Notes: generated from the letters alone by a model not told the origin. A DNA stretch of 64,000 nt from Deltaproteobacteria bacterium (GCA_026388715.1 JAPLJF010000035.1:124001-188000); one strand, 5' to 3'. Shown: positions 18,556 to 28,385, numbered from the stretch's first letter. Numbers and translations: made by a program.

Positions 18556-18620
18556 CGGGATAAGGATCCGTAACGAAATCGTTAAGAATGTAACAGTTAT
18601 TTCGTAACGACTCCTAATCC
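18556..18620. repeat. Dispersed palindromic repeat, family B copy 2
   Basis: Begins CGGGATAAGGATCCGTAACG and ends with TTTCGTAACGACTCCTAATC, with TAACGAAAT/ATTTCGTAACG as arms. Homologous to 7351-7416. It sits between convergent genes, where it could also act as a weak bidirectional terminator. Confidence 0.7.
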
Positions 18621-18645
18621 GAACACCAATATCTACTGCAGGCAA

Positions 18646-20367
18646 CTACTCTTCAACTGAGAGTTGATTGCTGACTTTACTGAGGCTTACGACCACACTC
18701 TTCTGCAAACGATACAAACGTGTCTCCCGCTCCGGTAAAAATATGATCACCGCCTGCTCTCCATCCTGCCTCAAGCCAAGCTCCCTCAGACACTGCCCTG
18801 AAAAACGTAAAAAGAAACCTTTTTTAAAAAACTGATTTCTGTTGCCATGGTCAAAGAGACCAGTAAGCTCTGTTGGTGTCTGTTCATAAAGAGCATTCTT
18901 GACCGCTTGCGGCTGTTCTTCTGGGAGTGCAACCTGCAAAAACAATGGCAGAAAACGATGTCCACAACGCAGCCAGTCGTAACGCAAGATTTCCTGGAGC
19001 AACGGCCCATCATCCCTCCCCTCAATCAACTGACTGAGCAATTGCCCCATAAAATCCTGGGTAGCCGCCAATCCAAAGAAATTTACCTGCAGGCAGATAT
19101 GTAGCAGTTCCTGAAAAAAAGAGAACACATCCTCTTCCTTCCGCCGCAGGTAATCCCAGAACGAAGGGAAATAACGGTTATTGACAAATTTTTCCACACA
19201 CTCGCAAAACCAGTAAAGTTCCTGCAAGGTGGCATGATCCAGCCATTGATTGACCAATACCGCATAAGGCGGCTGACGGCAGTTCCTGTATGAAAAGATC
19301 TCCGCATCCCTGCTGATCGCAGTCCCTGGAAGGAGCTTCAACAACCCCATTTGCAGATAATGCGCGCCTGTGGCAAAAAGCTCCGCAAATGAGCGGCCAA
19401 AATCCTCTCTGGTCTCATAGGGAAGGCCAAGAATCAGATCCGCATGGAGATGAATGGAGTCAAGCGCCACAAGTCTTTTGATATTCCGCAGGGAACTTGT
19501 CACATCCATCGTCCGCCCAACGGCCTGCAGGGTTTGATGATGAGTGGACTGAACCCCGATCTCAAACTGAAAACGGCCCACCGGCACGGTTTCAAGAAAG
19601 TCAAACATCTCTTCGGTAAAACGATCCGGGGTTATCTCAAAATGAAACAGGGTCTCGGTTTCTACCCCCAAGAGAAACTTCCAGATGGAAAGAGCCCGTT
19701 CCGGTCTGTCATTGAAGGTTCGGTCCACAAAACGCAGCGTCGCCGGCTGATGACCCAATATCTGGGTAAGCTCTTGCTCAACCTGGATAAGCTCCTTGTG
19801 ATAGACCCCTTTTTCCGCCGAAGAGAGGCAGTAGGTGCAGGAAAAAGGACACCCTCTGGAACTCTCATAATAGACATTCCTGTTTTGCAGATGCGACCTG
19901 AAATCCTCTTCACGATAAGGTGACAACAGGACACGATCCCGCATCTGCAGAAATGATCCTCCATATAAAGGCTGAAGCGTCCTTCTTTCCAGATCTCGAT
20001 AAAAAGCATCACTGACGGCCTCTATATCACCACTGACCACTGTACACGGGAAAGGAGAAAGATTGCGGCCAACAATCACGGCCTGGGGTCCGCCCACCAC
20101 CACCCTGCAATCTGGCAGACACCCCCTCAGATCCCGGATCAACTGTTCCACCCGATCAGAGTTCCATACAGCTACCGAAAAAAAGATATAATCCGGACGG
20201 CCCTGGCTGAGACGCAACAGCGTTTCATAGTAGGAATCATTGATAGTGAGCTGACACAACTCGGTTTTCACATCCAGACAATTCTTTTCCAGCTCGTTGC
20301 GGACATGGAACAAAGCCAGACAGGAATGGGTAAAACGGGCATTGAGGGCCACGATTTTGATATGCAT
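18646..20367 (-). CDS. B12-binding-domain radical SAM protein (DUF4080 type)
   Basis: 573 residues. The N-terminal 150 residues form a B12-binding-like Rossmann domain (IKIVALNARFTHSCLALFHV, DYIFFSVAVWNSDRV, VVVGGPQAV). The radical SAM core has the 4Fe-4S motif CPFSCTYC in ESSRGCPFSCTYCLSS, then RFVDRTFNDRPERAL and FEIGVQSTHHQTLQAVGRTM. The C-terminal part is the long helical domain of DUF4080-type members. Such proteins are thought to carry out cobalamin- and SAM-dependent radical chemistry, often methylation, but this one's substrate cannot be told from sequence. The gene is convergent with the roadblock gene. The ATG at 20367 starts the Rossmann strand directly. Confidence 0.85.
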   Translation of the reverse strand: MHIKIVALNARFTHSCLALFHVRNELEKNCLDVKTELCQLTINDSYYETLLRLSQGRPDYIFFSVAVWNSDRVEQLIRDLRGCLPDCRVVVGGPQAVIVGRNLSPFPCTVVSGDIEAVSDAFYRDLERRTLQPLYGGSFLQMRDRVLLSPYREEDFRSHLQNRNVYYESSRGCPFSCTYCLSSAEKGVYHKELIQVEQELTQILGHQPATLRFVDRTFNDRPERALSIWKFLLGVETETLFHFEITPDRFTEEMFDFLETVPVGRFQFEIGVQSTHHQTLQAVGRTMDVTSSLRNIKRLVALDSIHLHADLILGLPYETREDFGRSFAELFATGAHYLQMGLLKLLPGTAISRDAEIFSYRNCRQPPYAVLVNQWLDHATLQELYWFCECVEKFVNNRYFPSFWDYLRRKEEDVFSFFQELLHICLQVNFFGLAATQDFMGQLLSQLIEGRDDGPLLQEILRYDWLRCGHRFLPLFLQVALPEEQPQAVKNALYEQTPTELTGLFDHGNRNQFFKKGFFLRFSGQCLRELGLRQDGEQAVIIFLPERETRLYRLQKSVVVSLSKVSNQLSVEE

Positions 20368-20481
20368 TATAATCTTTCTTAATAATTGAAGGTTATCTCT
20401 ACGATATGGTAATATAAATAATTACAAATCATCTTTATTAGAGGGTAAAACAGTACCATAATAAACACTCTGGAGAAAGTC

Positions 20482-22812
20482 TTGCTCTCATCATCCACCA
20501 CTTCTCCGCTCTCCCTGTCTCTCTTTCTGCTCGCGTCCCTGCCGCTTTTCCTCTTGTTCCTGGCAGATCCCGCAGCAGCAAGCGTCCCATCGTATGAACT
20601 TGCCATTTCCTTTCAGCCTGAGAAACAGACAATGAGCGGCACCGCCCATATCTCCCTGCCGGCTGGCCAGGAGCTCGTCCTGTATCTGGATGAAATATCA
20701 ATTACCGCTATCATGATCAACAAGAAGGGGCAGGAGACAATGCCCGTACGCGTCCCAAACGAGAACCACCTCCATTTCCCGGTCACCAATGAAGCACTGG
20801 AAATTTTCATCTCCTATACCAAGCAGATCCCAGATAACGCCCCTGACAACATGATCAGTGATCAAGGTATCGTTCTCACCAGCATGTGGCACCCAGTCCC
20901 GGACCGGGACATGCTGTTCAAACTCACGGCCATGATTCCCAAAGGATTCAAGGCCATTGCCGAATCAGACACCCTTGCCTCTGCTTCATCCAATACTCAG
21001 CACTCCTTTTCCTTTTCACAGCCTGTACAGTCCATTCATTTTGCCGCCGGCCCCTACGTTATAAAAACAGTCAAGATTCGAGAAGATCTCCTGATCTCCA
21101 CCTGGTTTTTCAAAGAAGATGCCTCCTTGAGCAACGGATATCTGAACGCGGCCGCCCGCTATATCAAGCGCTATGAACAGGAAATCGGCGCCTTTCCTTA
21201 CAGTCACTATGCCATTGTCGCCAACCGCCTGCCCAGTGGGTTCGGGATGCCCACCTTTACCCTGCTGGGTCAGCAGGTGCTTCGTTTGCCGTTTATCAAG
21301 GGCACCTCACTGGGGCACGAAATTCTGCATTCCTGGTTTGGCAACAGCATCAATGTTCGTCCTAATTCAGGGAACTGGTGTGAGGGCTTGACCAGCTATC
21401 TTGCAGACTACGCCTATGCCGAGGACAAAGGGCAGGGTGCAGCCCACCGCAAGGAATCCATCATCAACTATCTGAGCTATGTCTCCCCGCAGAACGCGAT
21501 CCCCCTTGACGATTTCCAATCCGCAGGCCACAATCAGACCATGGCCAAGGCCATACGGGCCGTGGGCTACAACAGGGGGGCCATGCTCTTTCATGAATTG
21601 AGAGGGGTGGTGGGTCCAGAACCATTTTCGGTGGGACTGCGTCAACTCTACCAGAAACACCGCGGTCAGGAGGTCTCATGGAAGGAGATCAAGGCAAGTT
21701 TTGAACAGGCTTCAAGCCAGGACCTCCATGAATTTTTTCAGGAAAGACTGACTCGTCCGGATATCCCTGATCTTTCCATTTCTAATATCCAGACCGGCAA
21801 CCGTAACGCCCAGAGTTTACTCACCTTTACCGTAGAGCAACACAGCAAAAAACCATTTACCCTGGCCCTGCCCATAGTGGTCAAGACCCCACAGGGTGAA
21901 TATCGGTTTTTACGTACCCTCTCCCAGCCACAAACAACTATTGAACTGCCAGTGGACGGTCCGCCTACGGAACTTATCATCGATCCCGCTCACGATCTGC
22001 TGCGGGTGTTGACCCCTAAAGAAATGCCGCCTGTCTGGTCCCGTTTTCTCGGGGCTCCTGACAAGACCATCGTTCTTGAATCTGAAAGCGCCGCCAAGAT
22101 CTTTGCGCCCCTGCTGCAAACCCTTGCTGACGACTCCTGGAAGATCATGAAGGGGAATCAGGTACGCAACCAGGATCTGGGCACAGGAACCTTCCTGTTT
22201 CTGGGCATCAATGGCCCAGCCAGCCGCTCACTCTTTGCCACACCGGATCATCCGCAACAGGGATTCACCCTCGATGTACGCGCCAACCCCCTAAACCCCA
22301 GCCAGGTTGCCGTCCTCATGAGCAGCAGCAGCGCCGCCGAAACAACAGCTGTCCTGACGAAACTCTCCCACTACGGAAAATATTCCTGGCTCCATTTTCA
22401 ACAAGGGCAGATCAAAGAAAAGACCATCCGCGAAAGTGAGTCCGGCATCCATTTTATCCTGGAACAATTACCATCAGGCGGGTCGGTTCCCATGCTCAAC
22501 TCTTTTGACGCCATCATCGACCAATTGAACCAGCGCCGGGTCATCTATGTCGGAGAAAACCACACCTCAATGGCAGATCACCTGCTCCAGTTCAGGATCA
22601 TCCAGGCCCTGCACCAAAGAATCCAGATCTGGCCATTGGCATGGAGATGTTTCCCCGGACAAGTCAATCTGCCCTTGATGCCTACATCAATGATGACACG
22701 ATCAGCGAGCTGGATTTCCTCCGCCACTCGCGCTATTTTGAGGTATGGCGTTATGACTGGCGCTTTTTCCGGACTATCTTCAACTATGCCCGCAGACACA
22801 AGATTCCCGTGA
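20482..22812 (+). CDS. M1-family metallopeptidase, N-terminal part of a frameshifted M1-ChaN-PDZ fusion
   Basis: TTG start with GGAG eight bases upstream, then a signal peptide (LFLLASLPLFLLFLADPAAA). The gluzincin catalytic motif is HEILHSW (His279, Glu280, His283) with the third zinc ligand Glu301 in WCEGLTSY; the spacing is one residue shorter than the usual M1 pattern. The substrate-binding loop reads PSGFGMPTFT in place of GAMEN. After about residue 670 the frame enters a ChaN-like haem-binding domain (RRVIYVGENHTSMADHLLQF), but near 22615-22625 the frame is lost: the expected continuation NPDLAIGMEMFPR is encoded in the -1 frame. Residues after about 712 in this frame are therefore spurious. 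Likely periplasmic or membrane-attached. Confidence 0.8.
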   Translation: MLSSSTTSPLSLSLFLLASLPLFLLFLADPAAASVPSYELAISFQPEKQTMSGTAHISLPAGQELVLYLDEISITAIMINKKGQETMPVRVPNENHLHFPVTNEALEIFISYTKQIPDNAPDNMISDQGIVLTSMWHPVPDRDMLFKLTAMIPKGFKAIAESDTLASASSNTQHSFSFSQPVQSIHFAAGPYVIKTVKIREDLLISTWFFKEDASLSNGYLNAAARYIKRYEQEIGAFPYSHYAIVANRLPSGFGMPTFTLLGQQVLRLPFIKGTSLGHEILHSWFGNSINVRPNSGNWCEGLTSYLADYAYAEDKGQGAAHRKESIINYLSYVSPQNAIPLDDFQSAGHNQTMAKAIRAVGYNRGAMLFHELRGVVGPEPFSVGLRQLYQKHRGQEVSWKEIKASFEQASSQDLHEFFQERLTRPDIPDLSISNIQTGNRNAQSLLTFTVEQHSKKPFTLALPIVVKTPQGEYRFLRTLSQPQTTIELPVDGPPTELIIDPAHDLLRVLTPKEMPPVWSRFLGAPDKTIVLESESAAKIFAPLLQTLADDSWKIMKGNQVRNQDLGTGTFLFLGINGPASRSLFATPDHPQQGFTLDVRANPLNPSQVAVLMSSSSAAETTAVLTKLSHYGKYSWLHFQQGQIKEKTIRESESGIHFILEQLPSGGSVPMLNSFDAIIDQLNQRRVIYVGENHTSMADHLLQFRIIQALHQRIQIWPLAWRCFPGQVNLPLMPTSMMTRSASWISSATRAILRYGVMTGAFSGLSSTMPADTRFP

Positions 22813-23570
22813 TCGGACTCAATCTGGAAAGAGAAATTGTCAGCAAGATCTTCGCCGACGGCCATACTGACAGTTTGGGTGCTGAACAAAAAAAGGCCCT
22901 GCCCGAGGACCGTAACCTCGACCTCCCGGGATACACCGAGAGATTGGGTGAGGCGCATGAATTTCATACCCAGAACCAACAGGCAGAGAAGGGGATGTTG
23001 ACCGGTTTCATCCAGTCCCAGGCCATATGGGACGAGACCATGGCCGAAACAGCAGCAAAGTTTTTAACAGATCACCCTGCCACCCGGATGGTGATTCTGG
23101 CAGGTTCCCAACACACCCGCAAGGATTCGGGGATTCCACCACGGGTGGCAAGCAGGCTGAAGGTAAGCCAGGCATCGGTACTTAATCTCAGCGCTGAGGA
23201 TACACCGGCAGACATTTCCCAGACTACGGATTTCTTCTTTCTGGCCCCCCCTGTTACCCTTGAACCGGTCGGCAAGATGGGTCTGGTGCTTGCTGAGGTT
23301 AAAAAAGGTGAGAAAAAAGGATTGAAGATCAAAGATATCAGCCCTCTAGGCAAGGCCGGTCAAGCAGGAGTACAAAAGGATGATATACTAATTGCCATAA
23401 ATAACTCTGCCATCAGTTCAATGGAGGATATGCACCTGATTCTCATGGATAAGAAGGCAGGAGACCATGTCAAATTGCGTATCCTGCGCCAAAACGAACG
23501 ACAGCAAAAAGAAGAGAAAGAGGTGGACCTGGAACTCTCCAACCTGGAGATGACCAAACCGGCTCCTTGA
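22641..23570 (+). CDS. ChaN-like (Tiki superfamily) plus PDZ, C-terminal part of the frameshifted fusion
   Basis: Continues the ChaN-like domain from the preceding frame: GMEMFPRTSQSALDAYI, VIGLNLEREIVSKI, then MVILAGSQHTRKDSGIPPRV, all typical of the ChaN/DUF399 haem-binding family. A C-terminal PDZ domain (about residues 215-300 of this segment) reads KGLKIKDISPLGKAGQAGVQ and DDILIAINN. The first in-frame ATG lies inside a domain core strand and has no ribosome site, so this is not an independent gene but the second half of a roughly 1,030-residue fusion. A one-base deletion around CACCAAAGAA explains the shift. Either the gene is damaged or the assembly has an error. Confidence 0.75.
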   Translation: MEMFPRTSQSALDAYINDDTISELDFLRHSRYFEVWRYDWRFFRTIFNYARRHKIPVIGLNLEREIVSKIFADGHTDSLGAEQKKALPEDRNLDLPGYTERLGEAHEFHTQNQQAEKGMLTGFIQSQAIWDETMAETAAKFLTDHPATRMVILAGSQHTRKDSGIPPRVASRLKVSQASVLNLSAEDTPADISQTTDFFFLAPPVTLEPVGKMGLVLAEVKKGEKKGLKIKDISPLGKAGQAGVQKDDILIAINNSAISSMEDMHLILMDKKAGDHVKLRILRQNERQQKEEKEVDLELSNLEMTKPAP

Positions 23571-23662
23571 TCACCCCTAAAAAACCCCTGTGGTTCTTTC
23601 ACTAACGGTTTGAGCCCCTTTCTATGACTAAAATTCTGCTTACAAAACACATATCCTGCATC

Positions 23663-23854
23663 TTAAGGCCGATCCTGTTTCTGACAATCACCCCACCAAC
23701 AGCAACGAGTCTGAGTACAGGCAACAATACCAGTTTCATAACAGGGCGAATTTCCTTCCTTGACCTGGATTGCCCTGATCAAATCAGCCTTGAGCATTCT
23801 GGCGCCATTGATTCCTCTTTCCTTTGCTATTTTTTTGATTTCTTTGACAGTCAT
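23663..23854 (-). CDS. SAP/Rho-N-like small cysteine-rich protein
   Basis: 63 residues. The N-terminal 35 residues (TVKEIKKIAKERGINGARML, then KADLIRAIQ) form a helix-extended-loop-helix of SAP or Rho N-terminal type, which usually binds nucleic acid. The rest (SPCYETGIVACTQTRCCWWG, DCQK) carries five Cys and may bind metal. I recognise this layout as a recurring small protein of Desulfobacterota. A near-ideal ribosome site (AAGGAGG) precedes the ATG, which strongly supports expression despite the short length. Cellular role unknown. Confidence 0.8.
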   Translation of the reverse strand: MTVKEIKKIAKERGINGARMLKADLIRAIQVKEGNSPCYETGIVACTQTRCCWWGDCQKQDRP

Positions 23855-24025
23855 GCCGATATCCTCCTTGCTAACATATTGTGAATATTCCTCTATTGCC
23901 CCAATCTTGCACCCATTACAAAATCAGCAGGGTATCTGCCATAATTATTCAACAGACAGCTGCAAAAGTCAAATATTCAAGCAGAATCCATCCTTGCTCA
24001 GACCCATTAACATCTTGTATATTCA

Positions 24026-24469
24026 TCATTCTTTTATCCTGGCAACAATACCAGGGCATTCCTTGCCGACCTGCTGCGAACACGTTTTAAAATGGTCCCA
24101 GAAGGGATAGGTACGACATCCAGATGGTCGCACCGCATAGATGGAACATTTTTTTTCTATGCCCTGAAAAAAGATACATTCCAGGCCATGCTGAGTGACA
24201 CGTTCCTTACAAGAGAACCTGTTGTCAACACGCTGAAGATATTTCTCCATGAAATCAATACAGTTCATCCGCAAGACCTCAGAAATCCGGCTCATCTCTT
24301 GTTGACTCACCCAGACATTACCCGATTCCCCGCAACAACAAGAACCCGAACAGGTATCACAAGCACTGGGATTAAATGCAAAATCAAAACCATCCATCTG
24401 GACGATATCCACTTTTCTCTTACCCTTTATTAAATTTCGCTCTCTTCCATGAGACGGCTTCTTCATCAT
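24026..24469 (-). CDS. YkgJ-family cysteine cluster protein
   Basis: About 147 residues. The family pattern is clear: CDTCSGSCCCGESG near the N terminus, WVSQQEMSRISEVL, CIFFQGIEKKCSIYAVRPSG and CRTYPFWDHF with further Cys. These cysteines are thought to bind zinc or an iron-sulfur cluster; the biochemical role is not established. The start is uncertain: the ATG at 24469 has no ribosome site, and a GTG near 24412 preceded by AAGGG, or the following ATG before DGFDFAF, are alternatives. It lies beside the SAP-like gene on the same strand. Confidence 0.8.
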   Translation of the reverse strand: MMKKPSHGRERNLIKGKRKVDIVQMDGFDFAFNPSACDTCSGSCCCGESGNVWVSQQEMSRISEVLRMNCIDFMEKYLQRVDNRFSCKERVTQHGLECIFFQGIEKKCSIYAVRPSGCRTYPFWDHFKTCSQQVGKECPGIVARIKE

Positions 24470-24576
24470 GAAAAGCACATGCAGAATTTACCATATTCAG
24501 TTATATTCAAAAAATCTTGCACATTACAACTTCGGCTATTTTATTTCATAGCCCATAATCAGGAGACAACAGACAA

Positions 24577-25281
24577 ATGGTTACTACCAAGAAACAAAAG
24601 CAAGCAACCACTCTCACAGGATTATTCCTTTTCCTCCATCTCCTTCTTATCCCGCCGACCTTTCTGATCTGTGCCACAGCGGCGACAGCAACGGCGACTG
24701 ATCGCTACACTGTTGTCAGCGATTCGGAAGTACCTCTCAGAGATGGCCAGGGAGCCAAACACAAGATCCTGACTCACTTGCAAAATGAAGAAACCGTAAC
24801 CGCTCTCGAAGACGCTGGGGTCTGGATCAAGATTCGTACGGCAACAGGCAGCGAAGGATGGATGCCTAAACAATATCTGAGTAGCACTCCATCCATTGAC
24901 GACGCCTTTACCTTACCAACCAAGAACGATCAAACAAGCGAACAACCTGCCCCCCCTGCAAAGCCCATCCCTTCAGGCGAGCAAAATATTCATGCTCCCC
25001 AGCCTGAAGCACAGGTCCCACAAAAAAAAACAGAGCCCCTCCAATCTAAAATCACCAATTCCCTGCCGACTGAACAAACACTCAACGAACCGGGTACAGA
25101 AGCAAACGAATCAGCAGAGGAATTGAGAAACAAGTTGGCAGCAGTAACACTGGAGAACAAGGAGCTCCGAGAGAATGAGCGGATCAAGTGGTTTCTGGCA
25201 GGAGGGGGGGTGCTTGTCTGCGGCTGGCTCATCGGACTCATAACTTGCAGATCACGAAAACGGAAGCTATCACTACTGTAA
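24577..25281 (+). CDS. SH3-domain membrane protein (TIGR04211/YgiM type)
   Basis: 234 residues. A signal sequence (LFLFLHLLLIPPTFLICATA) leads to a bacterial SH3 domain (about 40-105, YTVVSDSEVPLRDGQGAKHK, WIKIRTATGSEGWMPKQYL). A Pro/Gln-rich low-complexity linker follows, then a short coiled coil (EELRNKLAAVTLENKELREN) and one C-terminal membrane helix (WFLAGGGVLVCGWLIGLITC) with a positively charged tail. This is the order seen in the TIGR04211/YgiM SH3 proteins. It is probably anchored in the inner membrane with SH3 in the periplasm, where it may contact peptidoglycan; that is inference. Confidence 0.83.
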   Translation: MVTTKKQKQATTLTGLFLFLHLLLIPPTFLICATAATATATDRYTVVSDSEVPLRDGQGAKHKILTHLQNEETVTALEDAGVWIKIRTATGSEGWMPKQYLSSTPSIDDAFTLPTKNDQTSEQPAPPAKPIPSGEQNIHAPQPEAQVPQKKTEPLQSKITNSLPTEQTLNEPGTEANESAEELRNKLAAVTLENKELRENERIKWFLAGGGVLVCGWLIGLITCRSRKRKLSLL

Positions 25282-25381
25282 GCCGTTGCAATTTTATTAA
25301 TCAATCAAGACAGGAAGACAAAAGCAGTGGGTGGTGCAGACCCATCGACGAGCGGGGGTGACGCTTGGTTCAGAACGAGAC

Positions 25382-26191
25382 TTATACCGCGTCAATCGCC
25401 TCAGCTATCTGAATTGCCTGTTTGCTCGACGCCACATCGTGAACACGGACAATAGACACCCCTTGCATCACCGCAAGGGCTGAGACAACGGCAGTTGCAA
25501 GATCCCGCTCCCCCTCCTGCCTGCCGGTGATATTGCCGAGAAATCGCTTCCGAGAATGACCAAGCAGAACAGGTTGCCCCAGAGCAGAAAAAGCAGACAG
25601 TTTTTTGAGAATGAGCAGATTATGGCTAAGTGTCTTGCCGAAACCAATCCCGGGATCAAGGATAATACGGCGGCAATCGACCCCTTGCGCCCGCAGCCAG
25701 GAAAGCCGTTCTCTGAAAAAATCAAGGATCTCACCCACCACATCCTGATAATAGGGTTCAACCTGCATATCTCCAGGTGTCTTTTGCATGTGCATAATGA
25801 CGACCGGAACTGTGCTGGTGCGTACCAGATCAATCATAGCCGGATCATGACGCAATGCCGAGACATCATTGATCATGTCGGCACCGGCCATAAGGGCCTG
25901 ACGCGCGACCTCGGCCTTGCAGGTATCAATGGAGATGGGTAAGGAGTACTTCTTACGAATCGCCACAATGGCAGGAACGACCCGACGCAGCTCTTCTTCT
26001 TCGGAAACGGGCAGCGCAAAGGGACGGGTGGACTCGCCGCCCACATCCAGAAGATCAGCGCCAGCCGCAACCAAGGCATCAGCCTGAGCCACAATGCCAT
26101 CCAAAGTACAATACCGACCACCGTCAGAAAAAGAATCCGGGGTCACATTGATGATCCCCATAATCCGCACGCCAGTCCGCACTTCAGTCAA
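25382..26191 (-). CDS. folP: Dihydropteroate synthase
   Basis: Joins para-aminobenzoate to the pterin diphosphate in folate synthesis; target of sulfonamides. 269 residues with the family motifs IMGIINVTPDSFSDGG, DLLDVGGESTRP, PISIDTCKAEVARQAL, MINDVSAL, VIMHMQKTPGDMQ, IILDPGIGFGKTLSHNL and GHSRKRFLG. It starts six bases after ftsH at a TTG with AAGGA about ten bases upstream, so it is almost certainly in an operon with ftsH, an arrangement common in bacteria. Confidence 0.96.
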   Translation of the reverse strand: MTEVRTGVRIMGIINVTPDSFSDGGRYCTLDGIVAQADALVAAGADLLDVGGESTRPFALPVSEEEELRRVVPAIVAIRKKYSLPISIDTCKAEVARQALMAGADMINDVSALRHDPAMIDLVRTSTVPVVIMHMQKTPGDMQVEPYYQDVVGEILDFFRERLSWLRAQGVDCRRIILDPGIGFGKTLSHNLLILKKLSAFSALGQPVLLGHSRKRFLGNITGRQEGERDLATAVVSALAVMQGVSIVRVHDVASSKQAIQIAEAIDAV

Positions 26192-26197
26192 GGGAAA

Positions 26198-28150
26198 TTA
26201 TTCCTTACCCTCTACCAGACTAGAAGTTTTCACCCTGTCTGCTTCTTCCCCGGCATGTTCACTCCCGGCCGTCTTCTCAGTGGCGGGTTTTATTTCTTGC
26301 CCTTTTATTGTCGGCTTTACCGGCTCCACAACCACCGGTTCATATTGTCCCGGACGTAGTTCAGCAAGAATCCTTTCAATATCATCAAGCACAATGGTCT
26401 CTTTCTCCAGTAACTCTTCTGCCATCCGAGTAAGGACATCACGATGTTCAGTTAAAATAGACGTCGTTTGGACCGTAGCCTCCACAATAAAATTCTTTAC
26501 TGCATCATCAATCTTGCGGGCAGTATCCTCACTAAAATCACGATGTTGAGCAATTTCCCGGCCAAGAAAGATCTGTTCTTCCTTTTTTCCATAGGTGAGA
26601 GGTCCCAGTTCATCGCTCATCCCCCACTCACAGACCATCCTCCGAGCCATATCGGTGGCCCGCTGCAGATCATTGCCGGCACCGGTGGTGATCTCATTAA
26701 AAATGATCTTTTCAGCAATCCGTCCGCCAAAAAGGATGCAAAGCGAATGTTCAAGAAAACTCTTGGAATGGGTAAATCTTTCTTCGGTCGGCAACTGCAT
26801 GGTCAGCCCAAGAGCCCGACCCCGGGGAATAATCGTTACTTTATGAATAGGATCGGTATCAGGCAGCAATCTGGCAACCAGAGCATGACCAGCCTCATGG
26901 TAGGCCGTAACCTCTTTTTCCTTATCGGTAATGACCATGGAACGCCGTTCCGCACCCATCATAATTTTATCTTTAGCCCGATCCAACATATCCTTGTCAA
27001 TCTTTGTGGCGCCTTCCCGAGCCGCCATAAGGGCAGCTTCATTGATAAGATTTTCCAGATCAGCACCAGAAAAACCAGGGGTTCCCCGAGCAATGACGGC
27101 CATATCCACATTTTCATCCATGCTCTTTGTCTTATTGCCGTAAATCTCAAGAATCTTCTGTCTGCCCTTCACATCGGGAACCGGCACAATCACCTGGCGG
27201 TCAAAACGGCCAGGACGTAACAGGGCAGGATCAAGAACATCAGGTCTATTGGTGGCGGCAACGATAATCACACCTTCGTTTTTATCAAAACCGTCCATCT
27301 CCACCAGCAGTTGATTCAAGGTCTGTTCCCGTTCATCATGCCCACCACCCAGGCCAGCGCCACGATGTCGGCCCACCGCATCGATTTCATCGATAAAGAT
27401 GATACAGGGGGCATTTTTCTTCCCTTGTTCAAACAGATCCCGTACCCGTGAAGCACCAACTCCAACAAACATCTCCACGAAATCAGAGCCGGAGATGGTG
27501 AAGAAAGGAACATCCGCCTCACCGGCAATGGCTTTGGCCAACAGGGTCTTTCCAGTGCCAGGCGCCCCAGCCAGCAACACTCCTTTCGGAATGCGGCCAC
27601 CAAGTTTGGTGAACTTCTGGGGATCTCGCAAAAAATCGATAATCTCCTCCAACTCTTCTTTGGCCTCATCAATACCGGCGACATCGGCAAAGGTTACTTT
27701 GCTCTCACCTTTTTCCATAAGCTTGGCCTTATTTTTCCCAAACGACAGAGCTCCCCCTTTACCACCCATCTGCATCTGGCGCATAAAGAAAACCCAGACA
27801 CCAATCAACAGTAGCATGGGAAACCAGGAGACAAAGATTGTCATCCACCAGGAATCTTTCTGCACTTCCTTAACCGATATGTCCACACCATTTTTTCGCA
27901 ATAGAGAGATCAACTCATTATCATTGGCTGGATAGATGGTCTTGAAAGGTTTCCCGTCCTGAAGCACTCCTGACAGGGTATCCCCATCTATCCCGACCTT
28001 TTTTATGGCCTTACTCTCCACCTGAGCCATGAACTCGCTGTAGGTCAGGGAGTTCGTGTTGGTCTGAGGCTTGTTAAAGAGATTAAAAAGCAGGATCATG
28101 GTCAGACCAATCACCAGCCACATAGATAAATTTTTATAGAAAGTATTCAA
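26198..28150 (-). CDS. ftsH: ATP-dependent zinc metalloprotease FtsH
   Basis: 650-residue membrane protease that degrades misfolded membrane proteins and regulators. Two N-terminal membrane helices ([16 protein letters not shown] and [19 protein letters not shown]) flank a periplasmic domain. The AAA module has Walker A GAPGTGKT, Walker [13 protein letters not shown], the pore motif [13 protein letters not shown] and the [22 protein letters not shown]. The zinc site is HEAGH. The C-terminal tail after about residue 600 is long and charged. Heads an operon with folP. Full length and intact. Confidence 0.98.
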   Translation of the reverse strand: MNTFYKNLSMWLVIGLTMILLFNLFNKPQTNTNSLTYSEFMAQVESKAIKKVGIDGDTLSGVLQDGKPFKTIYPANDNELISLLRKNGVDISVKEVQKDSWWMTIFVSWFPMLLLIGVWVFFMRQMQMGGKGGALSFGKNKAKLMEKGESKVTFADVAGIDEAKEELEEIIDFLRDPQKFTKLGGRIPKGVLLAGAPGTGKTLLAKAIAGEADVPFFTISGSDFVEMFVGVGASRVRDLFEQGKKNAPCIIFIDEIDAVGRHRGAGLGGGHDEREQTLNQLLVEMDGFDKNEGVIIVAATNRPDVLDPALLRPGRFDRQVIVPVPDVKGRQKILEIYGNKTKSMDENVDMAVIARGTPGFSGADLENLINEAALMAAREGATKIDKDMLDRAKDKIMMGAERRSMVITDKEKEVTAYHEAGHALVARLLPDTDPIHKVTIIPRGRALGLTMQLPTEERFTHSKSFLEHSLCILFGGRIAEKIIFNEITTGAGNDLQRATDMARRMVCEWGMSDELGPLTYGKKEEQIFLGREIAQHRDFSEDTARKIDDAVKNFIVEATVQTTSILTEHRDVLTRMAEELLEKETIVLDDIERILAELRPGQYEPVVVEPVKPTIKGQEIKPATEKTAGSEHAGEEADRVKTSSLVEGKE

Positions 28151-28236
28151 CGAAACCTCCGGTGGCTTCTCATTTTTTTCTCATTTAACATCCCCATCCT
28201 GGAAATGACAGGGACTATTACCAATTTCAGGAACTG

Positions 28237-28385
28237 TCACGAAGCAACTTGTCTCTTTATAACCCTTTTGTTACGACGGCCATGGATAAGATAGCATTGT
28301 GTCGCTCGCTAAGTGGACGCCCCGAAGGAAATGCCCTTGGGGTGCGGATGAAGAGCGACCGGCTTCTTATGCCGTTTTCGCCATT
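28237..28385 (+). repeat. Dispersed structured repeat, family C copy 2
   Basis: Fills much of the ftsH-carB gap. Blocks in order are CTGTCACGAAGCAACTTGTC, CTTTTGTTACGACGGCC and ATGAAGAGCGACCGGCTT, as at 17645. This copy has about 45 extra bases in which GTCGCTC pairs with GAGCGAC and CCCCGAAGG pairs with CCTTGGGG. Confidence 0.7.

Noticed and set aside
22600-22640. Programmed -1 frameshifting in the M1-ChaN gene
   Set aside because: No slippery heptamer in the right phase and no downstream stem-loop that I can see; an indel is simpler.
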